From Deltaproteobacteria bacterium (GTDB lineage Bacteria; Desulfobacterota; BSN033; WVXP01): 57,043 nt of DNA. Positions 44,013 to 51,958 of the stretch are shown here, one piece after another (the stretch's first letter is position 1; the number at the start of each line of letters is the position of its first letter). The notes beneath the pieces were generated by a model. That model was given only the letters and a program-made list of their open reading frames with translations. It was not told the origin of the DNA and searched no databases. The DNA is taken from positions 1 through 57,043 of the forward strand of contig JAFDHF010000017.1 in assembly GCA_019308905.1 (NCBI GenBank), read 5' to 3'. The translations under genes and the position numbers were made by a program.

Positions 44013-45161
44013 TCAAAAGAGATCCGCCTCGGCCTCCAGGGTCTCAAGAAACGCCTCGGTCCGGATCGCGAAAGGACCGGCAGGGACAGTCACGTCGAAT
44101 TCCAGGAAGTAGGTGGGAATGCCGTTGTCCTGCAAGTGCTTCCGAACAAAGGGGATATCAGCCTCGTGGGGATCGCAGAACTTCTGTTGAAGGACGATTG
44201 CACCGTCCGCCCTCCAGTCCTTTGCGAACCGGAGAATCCTGTCCAACCGCGTCCTCACGGGCCAGTCCTTGGATGGGCAGGGGGTTCGCAACACATACCG
44301 CTCGGCAATCGCCGTTAGTGGATCCCTGTCGCCCAACTCGACTTCGTCCCAGAAATACCTTGTCGTCGTACAGTGCTCCTCGATCACCACGGTGCAGCCC
44401 ACCGATTCCCGCTCGCCCAGTGTCTCGATCATCCGGATATATTCCACATCGTCGTTCTCACTACCCACGAGCATGATCCTCTTGCCCGGGTCACGGTCGA
44501 GCTTGCGGGTTGTCAGTTCCCTCTTGACCTCCTCGGCCACCGGAAGGAACTCCCGTGCGTCTGTGAAAAACTGGGCGCAGGTCATATACATGGCTTCCTC
44601 GCCGGTGATAGGCGGGTTGTCGTCTTTTCGCAGTTCGTAGATCTCTTTCATTACCCTACGGACCCTGTTCATGATGTCTATGCCCCTTCGCAGGTCGTCA
44701 TCGTCTATTCTCCTCCCGGTCAACTCCTCCAGTCTCTCGATCAGGAGCCTATACTCCCCCACGAGAAAGGAAACAGCCCTTTTGCTCTGGACATGACTCG
44801 GCATGGGCAGATAGTGGCTCCAGCCCGGGTTTCTGTGGATATCCCAGCTCGTATAGGCCTGGCGAAGATGGAGACAGGATTGGCCGATACTGATACCATC
44901 GAGGTACTCATACCTCCCCTTCAAACCCTGGGCGAGCACATCACGGCAGAAGGGACAGAACATGCCGAACAGATGAGGCTCGGTCACGTCCTGAACCTCA
45001 TGAGATCCGAGGATCCTCACGGGCAGCACGTCAAAGGCATAGAAGATCTCCTCAGGGGAATAAGTACAAAAAAAGCCCACCACCTTTCTTCCCGTTCTCT
45101 CCTTGTAGGACCTCGCGTATTCGTGACGATTCTCGTACCACTCCCGGAATCTCTCGATCAT
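44013..45161 (-). CDS. bzdN: Benzoyl-CoA reductase subunit, BzdN/BcrC-like
   Basis: 382 residues from the ATG at 45161 (AGGAGG eight bases upstream). A longer frame from a TTG at 45218 is not favoured. It shows the HgdB/FldC family blocks GRKVVGFFCTYSPEEI, FCPFCRDVLAQGLKG, SCLHLRQAY and DGAIVLQQKFCDPHEAD. Cys residues in SPEEI-xx, CPFC and KFCDPHE are expected cluster ligands. It is the first gene of the reductase unit, 28 bp before bzdO, under the promoter at 45278-45306. The gene order N-O-P-Q-ferredoxin matches the Azoarcus bzd operon. Confidence 0.9.
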   Translation of the reverse strand: MIERFREWYENRHEYARSYKERTGRKVVGFFCTYSPEEIFYAFDVLPVRILGSHEVQDVTEPHLFGMFCPFCRDVLAQGLKGRYEYLDGISIGQSCLHLRQAYTSWDIHRNPGWSHYLPMPSHVQSKRAVSFLVGEYRLLIERLEELTGRRIDDDDLRRGIDIMNRVRRVMKEIYELRKDDNPPITGEEAMYMTCAQFFTDAREFLPVAEEVKRELTTRKLDRDPGKRIMLVGSENDDVEYIRMIETLGERESVGCTVVIEEHCTTTRYFWDEVELGDRDPLTAIAERYVLRTPCPSKDWPVRTRLDRILRFAKDWRADGAIVLQQKFCDPHEADIPFVRKHLQDNGIPTYFLEFDVTVPAGPFAIRTEAFLETLEAEADLF

Positions 45162-45277
45162 CCCCAAAACCTCCTCAGTAGCAGCAGTGGCCAGAAATGA
45201 ACCAGAATGCCGGCGCAAAGAGTCACCGGCCCTGGAACCACGGCAATAGGTTCATTGGACTGAACAATCTTGGTAAG

Positions 45278-45306
45278 AGATTACACCAAGGAAAAGGAGT
45301 TGTCAA
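45278..45306 (-). promoter_or_regulatory. sigma70-like promoter of the reductase operon
   Basis: On the minus strand TTGACA (45301-45306), a 17-base spacer and TAATCT (45278-45283), about 115 bases before the bzdN start. Confidence 0.6.
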
Positions 45307-45375
45307 GGTCTTACATGATCTTGATATACTGTAAAGAGCAGAGAGCGTATCGGAGCATGCACAAAGAACAGAAAG

Positions 45376-45397
45376 TTCGTTCGTTATACTGAACGAA
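45376..45397. promoter_or_regulatory. TTCGTTC-N8-GAACGAA palindrome, candidate regulator site
   Basis: Perfect 7-bp arms (45376-45382 and 45391-45397) around 8 bases, 70-90 bases upstream of the reductase promoter's -35 box and between it and the SDR gene. The spacing suits an activator site; it could also be a weak hairpin after the SDR gene. Confidence 0.4.
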
Positions 45398-45436
45398 TCC
45401 GCGCAAGCGTCGATCCCCAAATCCCAACATCCTCCC

Positions 45437-46177
45437 CTACATGTTCCACCCCCCGGAAACCTCTACCGTGGCCCCTGTCATGAAACTCGCCTCGTCCGAG
45501 GCCAGAAACGCCACAACGCTGGCGACCTCTTCAGGCCGCCCGATCCGACCAAGCGGCGTATTATCCACGATCATGTTTCGATACTTTTCGGCCATCTTGG
45601 AAGTGGTTGGTGTGAGAATAAGGCCCGGAAGAACGGCGTTGACGTTGATTCCGTATCTGCCCAACTCCCTTGCCACGCTCTTGGTCAGGCCTATCACCCC
45701 GGCCTTGGCCGAGCTGTAACTGATTGCGGCCATTCCACCGCACCTCCCATAGACGGAAGAGATGTTGACGATCTTTCCGTAGCGGCTCCTCACCATATGG
45801 ACTGCGGCAGCCTGGATGCAGTTCAGGGTCCCTCTCAGGTGGACACCGAGTACGGCTTCCCAATCCTCCCTTGTCACCTTGAAGAGAGTCGCCCCCCGGT
45901 CAAAACCGGCGTTGTTCACCAGGATATCGATCCTTTTCCAGACCTCCAGAACCCGATCGACCATCCCCTGGACTTCCCCCTGGTCTGCCACATCTATCGG
46001 AAAAACAAGTGCCTCTCTCCCCAGGTCGACCAGCGTACGTCTTGTTCCCTCTCCGGTTTCCGGATTCCTCTCGGCGACGGCCACGTCAGCCCCTTCGCCG
46101 GCGAGCTTCAAGGCAATGCTCCGGCCTATTCCCTGACCTGCTCCCGTCACGATGGCTTTCTTCCCCTTTAGTCTCAT
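45437..46177 (-). CDS. Short-chain dehydrogenase/reductase
   Basis: 246 residues from the ATG at 46177 (GGTGGGAGG upstream). Classical SDR: nucleotide loop TGAGQGIGRS, NNAG at about residue 85, catalytic Ser-Tyr-Lys in NISS and YSSAKAG, and the C-terminal GATVEVSGGWNM. It probably oxidises a 3-hydroxyacyl-CoA or alicyclic alcohol. It lies between the terminator after oah and the bzdN promoter, on the same strand as both, so its role in aromatic degradation rests on position only. Confidence 0.8.
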   Translation of the reverse strand: MRLKGKKAIVTGAGQGIGRSIALKLAGEGADVAVAERNPETGEGTRRTLVDLGREALVFPIDVADQGEVQGMVDRVLEVWKRIDILVNNAGFDRGATLFKVTREDWEAVLGVHLRGTLNCIQAAAVHMVRSRYGKIVNISSVYGRCGGMAAISYSSAKAGVIGLTKSVARELGRYGINVNAVLPGLILTPTTSKMAEKYRNMIVDNTPLGRIGRPEEVASVVAFLASDEASFMTGATVEVSGGWNM

Positions 46178-46211
46178 CCTCCCACCTCTCTGAATCTCAC
46201 ACACGATTTGG

Positions 46212-46307
46212 GTTGAACCGGAATGAAGCGAAGAATCGCGATCCGCGGGCAGATGCCAGGACTGGAATCTGGATTCTCCGTTACTTCGCTCCCCAGAACG
46301 ACAAGGT
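46212..46307. repeat. Degenerate TGTCATTCTGAG-type inverted repeat
   Basis: GGAATGAAGCGAAGAATC at the left and GGATTCTCC then TTCGCTCCCCAGAACGACA at the right give a degenerate copy of the element at 26632-26712, between the SDR and hydrolase genes. Confidence 0.55.
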
Positions 46308-46328
46308 CTCCTTGTAAGGCTGACCCTC

Positions 46329-46380
46329 CAAAAAAGAAATACCCTTTGGGCCGGATGGAACCTCCAGGCCCACAGGGTAT
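46329..46380 (-). terminator. Rho-independent terminator after the 6-oxocyclohexene-carbonyl-CoA hydrolase gene
   Basis: ATACCCTTTGGGCC (46339-46352) and GGCCCACAGGGTAT (46367-46380) pair at 13 of 14 positions across a 14-base loop. On the minus strand the hairpin is followed by TTTCTTTTTT. It ends the upper catabolic unit about 50 bases after the oah stop. Confidence 0.85.
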
Positions 46381-46428
46381 CTCCAATTGGTCAGACCGAT
46401 GACCAGAACCTTGTGCCCGGCCTGCCAC

Positions 46429-47562
46429 CTACTTTTTCGGCTTCGGCAACACCCGTTCGGCCAGGTCTTCGTCGTAGACATGGATATTGGCGACCTGCCG
46501 CCGGAATTCAAGGAAATCGATCACGGTTGAACCTGTCTCCTTCTGGGTGTTGAAGGCGTTGAATCCGAGCCAGGCATCCATGTTCATGTTCGCGGCGAGC
46601 CAGTAGACAGCATGGGCCTTGGTATTGTCCCACCAAAACCTCTTCTTGATCCGAATCGTCTCGATGGTCTTCATGAGACAGAGAGGGAAAGTATTCGCAA
46701 AGGTCCAGACCATGTTGTTGATAAACCCATCCAAGAGGCTCCAGTCGGTCTCCAGAGACTTCAGCAACTCCCGCGCCTCTTCGGCTTCCTTGCCGGTCTT
46801 CATCTCACCGTAGACAATCTCGCCATTGTCCACATATCTTTCCGTGATCACCCTGGGGTCCCTCACCCACTTGCCTTTCCGATCCTTCTTGATGGGGATA
46901 GCCTTGGTGATCAATCCCAGCCTCTCCATCTTATAGGCGCTCCAGGGCACGTTGGAGATACAGTTCCACATGGCCTGCTCCATGCTCAGATTCCAGGGCA
47001 GAAAGTCAGAAGATCCGCCGTCCGGTGTGGAACCGACCCGCGTGCCGGCCTGCCCGAAGACAGCGGTGTCGGCTGCCACGGTGAGATCACAGGCCTGTCC
47101 GATCTCCTGACCGCCGGCGATCCTCATGCCATTGCAGCGACAGATCACCGGAACGCGACACTTCAGTATGCCGTCCACCATACCCGAGAAGAGATCCATG
47201 TAGTCTGCATACTCCTTAGGCCTCCTGGTGTAGTACTCCGCATACTCCTTCGTGTTGCCGCCGGTACAGAAGGCCCTGTCACCCACTGCGGTAAAGATCG
47301 CTGCCACCACCGATCTATCCACAGAGGCCCTGTGAAAACCCGCGATCACCCCCTTGACCATTCCCGTGGTGTAGGAGTTGAACTGCTTTGGATTGTTCAG
47401 GGTGATCCAGGCCGTGTAGAGACCGTCCACCACTTCTCCATTTGGATCGACAAGGGCTTTTTTCTCGTACATGGTACAGGGTGGCTCGGTTCCGAAAAAC
47501 TGATCTCCAAAAAGGTTGTGATCCTTTGGTTCGTTGTCCCTCACCAGCCAATCCAGTGCCAT
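46429..47562 (-). CDS. oah: 6-oxocyclohex-1-ene-1-carbonyl-CoA hydrolase (ring-cleaving)
   Basis: 377 residues, the usual length of the ring-opening crotonase of anaerobic benzoyl-CoA degradation (also called BamA or BzdY; not the outer-membrane BamA). It hydrates and cleaves the ring to 3-hydroxypimelyl-CoA. Family blocks are NLFGDQFFGTEPPCTMYEKK, DRAFCTGGNTKEYAEYY, RCNGMRIAGGQEIGQACD and QAGTRVGSTPDGGSSDF. Its conservation makes it the standard marker gene of the pathway. The ATG at 47562 has GAGAGGAGGGG upstream. It is downstream of had and ends the upper unit at a strong terminator. Confidence 0.95.
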   Translation of the reverse strand: MALDWLVRDNEPKDHNLFGDQFFGTEPPCTMYEKKALVDPNGEVVDGLYTAWITLNNPKQFNSYTTGMVKGVIAGFHRASVDRSVVAAIFTAVGDRAFCTGGNTKEYAEYYTRRPKEYADYMDLFSGMVDGILKCRVPVICRCNGMRIAGGQEIGQACDLTVAADTAVFGQAGTRVGSTPDGGSSDFLPWNLSMEQAMWNCISNVPWSAYKMERLGLITKAIPIKKDRKGKWVRDPRVITERYVDNGEIVYGEMKTGKEAEEARELLKSLETDWSLLDGFINNMVWTFANTFPLCLMKTIETIRIKKRFWWDNTKAHAVYWLAANMNMDAWLGFNAFNTQKETGSTVIDFLEFRRQVANIHVYDEDLAERVLPKPKK

Positions 47563-47793
47563 CTCGCCCCTCCTCTCCTGTCCGTGTTTGTGCCGAGGCC
47601 CAGGTGCATACCGCTTTGTCCCTCCCCGGCCCCTTGCATGCTCAGCCGTCACCGAAAAACGCAGGCTCCTGCTCTGGACGACAGGCCTTCTGGCCGCCTC
47701 TCAGTCCCCCTCCGGCCCAACCTCCCAAGCTCGGACCGGCACCCCCAGACAACAGGAGTCTGCCCCTTGAGTGGTTTTTTCAGTAACGCCGAC

Positions 47794-48906
47794 TCAGAAA
47801 TCAGGCTTGAGGACGATCCGCCTTGCCGGGGAACCCGCCTCATGGACCTCCTCAAAGACCGACTGGATCTGGCTCATCGGCCTCACCTCGACAAAGGGCT
47901 CGACATCGATCCTCCTGGAGACAACCATATCAAGCACGATGGGATAGTACTCGGGCAGGCATCCCCAGGTTCCGATGATTTCCGCATCAAAGGCCATGAG
48001 TCGAGAGATGCTGTACTCGACTTTGGCCATACCGAATCCGATCACAACCAGCTTACCCGTAAAGGAGAGCAACTCCAAAGCGATCTCCTGCCCCCCCTTC
48101 GTCCCACTCACCTCAAAAATCTTCCATCCGAATCCCCCTTCCAACCCGTTCTCTTTGCAGATCTCCCGAAATTCCTTCCTCACATCCCTGGGGCCCTTGC
48201 CCTGTGAATTGATGACAAAGTCAGCCCCGTAGTTCAAAGCTCTCTCGAGCTTCTCAGGGTTTCTCGCAATGCCGATGACGGCCTTTGCTCCCAGGGCCTT
48301 TGCAGTCTGAGCCATGTAGACACCCACCCCCCCGGTCACGCCGATTACAACGACTCTATCGCCAGGCTGAAGGTCCGCCCTCCTTGCAGCCTGGAAGGGT
48401 GTGGTCCCTGCATCGGCCACCACCGCCAGGTGTTCCAGAGGTATATCCCCCCGGTTCCTCACCTCGCACAGATCGACGGATGGGACAGGAATATGGCTCG
48501 AAAATCCGCCATAGATTCCAAGGCTGTTCCCGGGCATCTTCTGAGCCAAGCACCGATTTCCCCTACCGGTCTTGCAGAGAATACACCTGCGGCAGGGCAT
48601 CACCGCGGGAATGATCACTTCCTTGCCGATCCAATTCTCGTCTCCAGCGATCACCCTCCCACTGATTTCGTGGCCCAGGGTCAATGGCGGTTTCTGCACG
48701 GTAGGCACCCCATCGTAGAAATAACCAAGATCGGTATGGCAAACACCGCATCCGGCCACTTCCACCAGAACCTCCTCTGGAGACAGAGGGGGAACCGGGA
48801 TCGAGGTTCGTTCAAGCTTGCCCGGCGTTACCGAGCCCGTCTCCTTATCTCTCACCGCAGGCTGAACCATCTGCCACGTATCGATCTTCTCAGGTATCGT
48901 CGACAT
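47794..48906 (-). CDS. had: 6-hydroxycyclohex-1-ene-1-carbonyl-CoA dehydrogenase
   Basis: 370 residues, a zinc-dependent medium-chain alcohol dehydrogenase. It has GCGVCHTDLGYFYDG for catalytic zinc, GHEISGRV, the structural-zinc cysteines in PCRRCILCKTGRGNRC, and the NAD loop VIGVTGGVGVYMAQTAKA. It oxidises the product of the dienoyl-CoA hydratase to 6-oxocyclohex-1-ene-1-carbonyl-CoA for the next gene's enzyme. The ATG at 48906 has AGGGG eight bases upstream. It is adjacent to oah, the order seen in several anaerobic aromatic clusters. Confidence 0.9.
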   Translation of the reverse strand: MSTIPEKIDTWQMVQPAVRDKETGSVTPGKLERTSIPVPPLSPEEVLVEVAGCGVCHTDLGYFYDGVPTVQKPPLTLGHEISGRVIAGDENWIGKEVIIPAVMPCRRCILCKTGRGNRCLAQKMPGNSLGIYGGFSSHIPVPSVDLCEVRNRGDIPLEHLAVVADAGTTPFQAARRADLQPGDRVVVIGVTGGVGVYMAQTAKALGAKAVIGIARNPEKLERALNYGADFVINSQGKGPRDVRKEFREICKENGLEGGFGWKIFEVSGTKGGQEIALELLSFTGKLVVIGFGMAKVEYSISRLMAFDAEIIGTWGCLPEYYPIVLDMVVSRRIDVEPFVEVRPMSQIQSVFEEVHEAGSPARRIVLKPDF

Positions 48907-49005
48907 CCATTCCACCCCTTTCCGCCCTGCCCATTGAGCAGTCTTCCAAAAAGCGGCCCGAGACTGTTCCTCCCCCGGGGCAGGGTCTTCTCGAATCTCC
49001 CCCTG

Positions 49006-49758
49006 TCAGGTCAGTCCGTACCCACCGTCCACACACAGAATCTGACCGGTAATATACCGGGCATCCTCAGATGCAAGAAAAACAAAGGCCGGTGCCACAT
49101 CCTCGGGATCAGCATAGCGGTTCAGAAGGATCCTCCTCAAATAGATATCCCTCAGCTTGGGATCCTCCTGGAGCTTCCGGGTCATCTCGGTAAAGACGAT
49201 CCCAAGGGAAATGAGATTGGCATTCACCCCGAATCTCGCCAACTCCCTCGCGCAGGATTTTGTGAAAGCTACAAGACCCCCCTTTGCAGATGCGTAGTTG
49301 ATCTGCCCGGTGGTACCCACAAGGCCGGCTACCGAAGTCACGTTGATGATCCGCCCCCCCCGCTGCTCCATGAAATGCGGCACCGCAGCCTGGGTACATA
49401 GAAATGACCCCTTCAGATGGACATCCACAACCTCGTCCCATTGCTCCTCGGTCATCTTGGAGAGCATTGCCGGCCTGGTGATCCCTGCATTGTTCACCAG
49501 AATATCGATCTTTCCGAAACGCTCCACAGCCGTTCCGACGATCCTCTCGCAGTCCCCCTTGCAGGCCACATCCCCCTGGACGGCCACCGCCCGCTGCCCC
49601 AGTCTTTCGATCTCGGCCACGACCTCTCGGGCCGGCTCGGCACGAGTGGCATAGTTAACGACCACGTCGGCCCCTTCCCGTGCAAAGGCAAGGCTCACCG
49701 CTCTTCCCACCCCACGCCCGCTCCCAGTCACAACTGCAGACCTTCCCTCGAGTCTCAT
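49006..49758 (-). CDS. Short-chain dehydrogenase/reductase (FabG-like)
   Basis: 250 residues. SDR signatures are TGSGRGVGRAVSL, NNAG, and the Ser-Tyr-Lys set in NVTSVAG and YASAKGG; the C-terminus reads ITGQILCVDGGYGLT. It is of the 3-oxoacyl-ACP or 3-hydroxyacyl-CoA dehydrogenase kind and may oxidise 3-hydroxypimelyl-CoA after ring cleavage. It is co-directional with had and the biotinyl protein in the upper unit. Substrate choice is inferred from position. Confidence 0.85.
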   Translation of the reverse strand: MRLEGRSAVVTGSGRGVGRAVSLAFAREGADVVVNYATRAEPAREVVAEIERLGQRAVAVQGDVACKGDCERIVGTAVERFGKIDILVNNAGITRPAMLSKMTEEQWDEVVDVHLKGSFLCTQAAVPHFMEQRGGRIINVTSVAGLVGTTGQINYASAKGGLVAFTKSCARELARFGVNANLISLGIVFTEMTRKLQEDPKLRDIYLRRILLNRYADPEDVAPAFVFLASEDARYITGQILCVDGGYGLT

Positions 49759-49808
49759 CCTTTACCCCAGGGTACAGACCAGGATCAGGGGCCTCTCCAT
49801 GGAAGCCC

Positions 49809-50024
49809 CTATTCGATCACCGCTATCAAACCGTCAGCTTCAACCTCCTGTCCGGGAGAGACGAGTATCTCCTTGATCACACCTCCCACGGGTGCCACCA
49901 CCGGCATCTCCATCTTCATCGCTTCCAGGGTGGCTATGGGGTCGTTCTCCGCAACCTTGTCACCGACTTTCACCGCCACTGCCACGATCTTACCTACCAT
50001 CGGAACCGTCACATTAGTCGCCAT
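49809..50024 (-). CDS. Biotinyl carrier domain protein
   Basis: A free-standing 71-residue biotin/lipoyl attachment domain with the biotinylation motif EAMKMEMP and the expected hammerhead fold (GKIVAVAVKVGDKVAENDP, GGVIKEILVSPGQEV). It carries biotin for a carboxylase or a sodium-pumping decarboxylase whose other subunits are not in this window. In strict anaerobes the glutaconyl-CoA decarboxylase of the aromatic pathway uses such a carrier, which is one possible role. It lies between the acyl-CoA dehydrogenase and SDR genes. Confidence 0.85.
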   Translation of the reverse strand: MATNVTVPMVGKIVAVAVKVGDKVAENDPIATLEAMKMEMPVVAPVGGVIKEILVSPGQEVEADGLIAVIE

Positions 50025-50062
50025 TTATCCCTTGCCTCCGTTCTCCAAACTGGTAAATCGGT

Positions 50063-51211
50063 TTACTTCCTCATCCCCAAAGCATACTGCCCGATTATCA
50101 TCTTCTGGATGTTACTCGTCCCTTCCACGATCTGGTACGACTTGGCGTCTCGATAGAACCGTTCCACAGGGTACTCGGAACTGAACCCGTAGCTCCCGTA
50201 TATCTTTACAGCCTCGTTGGCCGCCCGAACCGCCACCTCAGCAGCGTAGTATTTCGCCATCGATACCTGGAGGGTATTGCGTTGCCCCTGATCCTTGATC
50301 CAGGCGGCCCGATAGACAAGCAACCGGGCCGCCTCGTGTTCCACATACATCTCGGCCAACTGCTCCTGAACCATCTGGTGCTGGCCGATGGGTACACCGA
50401 ACTGTTCCCTCTCCTTGGCGTATCTCACGGAATGCTCAAAACACGCCCGGGCTACTCCCACGGCCCGGGCAGCCGAACTCAGTCTCGTATTGTCCAGCAT
50501 GCTCATGCAGATCTTGAACCCGGCCCCTCTCTCTCCGACCAGAGAATCCTTTGGAAGTTTTGCATCCTGAAAGATGATCTCACCCGTGGGCGCGCAGAAC
50601 AACCCCAGCTTTGTCTCTATGGCCCGCTGCTCTACGCCGGTGGTGTGCATGTCAACCATAAAGGCCGAGATCCCCCTATGCCTCTTCTCCCGGTCCGTAT
50701 AGGCGAATACAATCCCCACATCGGCGACCGGGACTCCGCTGATCCACATCTTCGATCCGTTGAGAACCCAGCCATCCCCGCTCTCCACCGCCTGTGTCCT
50801 CATGCCGGCCACGTCACTCCCGGAGTTCGCCTCTGTAATTGCGAAACAGCCCAGGGTGTCGGCTGAAATCAAAGGGGGAATAAACCTCTGGCGCTGCTCC
50901 TCCGAACCGAAAGCCAGCAGCACAGACTGAATCGCATTCATCTGGAGATTGAAGGGGAGGCCCCAGGAAGGGCTGACCGCCGCTATCTCCTCGGTCATAA
51001 TAGAGGCTGCCAGATGGCCTTCCTCCAGTCCCCCGTACTTCTCCGGCGCGATGCAGGCAAAGAAACCCTGATCGGCCATCTCCTTTACCAACTCCCTCCG
51101 AAATCGGTGCTCCTTTTCGTCTTCCTCCATGGTCGGCGCGATCCGCTTCTCCGCAAAATTACGCGCCATCCTCCGCATCTCTTCCTGTTCTGGAGTCAAC
51201 CCGAAATCCAT
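50063..51211 (-). CDS. Acyl-CoA dehydrogenase
   Basis: 382 residues from the ATG at 51211 (GGAGG upstream); the open frame runs 43 codons further without support. FAD-dependent: AITEANSGSDVAGMRT, WISGVPVAD, and the catalytic Glu in YQIVEGTSNIQKMIIGQYALG near the C-terminus. Position suggests a role in the benzoyl-CoA lower pathway. The glutaryl-CoA dehydrogenase signature Arg-Ser in GYRSAMSVQ is not present (the aligned segment reads SPSWGLPFN), and the residue before the catalytic Glu is Val. It is therefore probably not glutaryl-CoA specific; cyclohexane-ring or pimelyl-CoA type substrates are open. First gene of the upper unit. Confidence 0.85.
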   Translation of the reverse strand: MDFGLTPEQEEMRRMARNFAEKRIAPTMEEDEKEHRFRRELVKEMADQGFFACIAPEKYGGLEEGHLAASIMTEEIAAVSPSWGLPFNLQMNAIQSVLLAFGSEEQRQRFIPPLISADTLGCFAITEANSGSDVAGMRTQAVESGDGWVLNGSKMWISGVPVADVGIVFAYTDREKRHRGISAFMVDMHTTGVEQRAIETKLGLFCAPTGEIIFQDAKLPKDSLVGERGAGFKICMSMLDNTRLSSAARAVGVARACFEHSVRYAKEREQFGVPIGQHQMVQEQLAEMYVEHEAARLLVYRAAWIKDQGQRNTLQVSMAKYYAAEVAVRAANEAVKIYGSYGFSSEYPVERFYRDAKSYQIVEGTSNIQKMIIGQYALGMRK

Positions 51212-51311
51212 ACCTCTTCCCTCCTTTCGAAACGGAGCCGGCAAAGGACAGGAGCCGCCTTTATCTCTTCTGTGACCACAGGACAGTGCGGCGTGGACTG
51301 AGTTTGTACCT

Positions 51312-51340
51312 TTTTTAACAAAGCCCCCCTCCTTTGTCAA
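51312..51340 (-). promoter_or_regulatory. sigma70-like promoter of the upper catabolic unit
   Basis: On the minus strand TTGACA (51335-51340), a 17-base spacer and TAAAAA (51312-51317), about 100 bases before the acyl-CoA dehydrogenase start. Confidence 0.55.
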
Positions 51341-51470
51341 GCCTTTTCTGTTCGAGGAGTTCCCCCGCCTTGGGGAAAACCCTTGTTCTAGGGCGACACT
51401 GCCTGAGACACATCACGCCTCCAGTTACGCGGCCGACTTTAACGTGGCCTTGGGACTGCGGAGGAGGAGC

Positions 51471-51499
51471 TTGACAAAACCAACCGGCAGCCTTAGGCT
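51471..51499 (+). promoter_or_regulatory. Candidate promoter of ruvX
   Basis: TTGACA (51471-51476), a 17-base spacer and the poor -10 TAGGCT (51494-51499). It is divergent from the upper catabolic unit within a 321-base gap that holds no other gene. Confidence 0.4.
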
Positions 51500-51532
51500 G
51501 TAGTAATGACTGATGATTACGAGGAACCGCAA

Positions 51533-51958
51533 ATGAGGGTCATGGGCCTCGATCTGGGAAGCAAAACCATCGGCGTGGCCGTTAGTGACGAGCTCGGATT
51601 GATAGCCCACGGAGAGAAGACCATTCGGCGTCAGAGCACCGAAAAGGATCTCGAGGCGATTGCCGACCTTGTCCGCAGGCTCGGCATCGTCCGGGTCGTG
51701 GTGGGACTGCCCGTCAACATGACCGGTACGCTCGGGGTGGAAGCCAAGAAGGTACTCCAATTCGTTGCCGCCATGAGAGATGCCCTCTCCGTCTCCATCA
51801 CCACTTGGGACGAGAGGCTCTCCACGGTCCAGGCCGCAAGGGTCCTTCTCGAGGCGGGCCTTTCCAGGAAGAAGAGAAAGAAGGTCATCGACAAGGCGGC
51901 AGCTACGGTGATTCTCCAGGCCTATCTTGACGCCGAGCGAATTCGAGAATCCTCATGA
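51533..51958 (+). CDS. ruvX: Putative pre-16S rRNA nuclease / Holliday-junction resolvase-like protein (YqgF)
   Basis: 141 residues of the RNase H-like YqgF family. The N-terminal catalytic Asp is in MRVMGLDLGSKTIGVAVSD, with further acidic residues in VGLPVNMTGT, TTWDERLSTVQA and DKAAATVILQAYLD. It processes the 5' end of 16S rRNA in E. coli. The ATG at 51533 has GAGGAA upstream; an upstream ATG at 51506 coincides with the predicted transcription start. It overlaps the start of mltG by 4 bases (ATGA). ruvX-mltG pairing is common. Confidence 0.92.
   Translation: MRVMGLDLGSKTIGVAVSDELGLIAHGEKTIRRQSTEKDLEAIADLVRRLGIVRVVVGLPVNMTGTLGVEAKKVLQFVAAMRDALSVSITTWDERLSTVQAARVLLEAGLSRKKRKKVIDKAAATVILQAYLDAERIRESS

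Noticed and set aside
46612-48207. 531-codon plus-strand frame
   Set aside because: Antisense to oah and had and without recognisable domains.
50063-51211. Glutaryl-CoA dehydrogenase
   Set aside because: The carboxylate-binding Arg-Ser segment and the Tyr before the catalytic Glu, as I remember them for decarboxylating enzymes, are not there. Only a general acyl-CoA dehydrogenase is supported.
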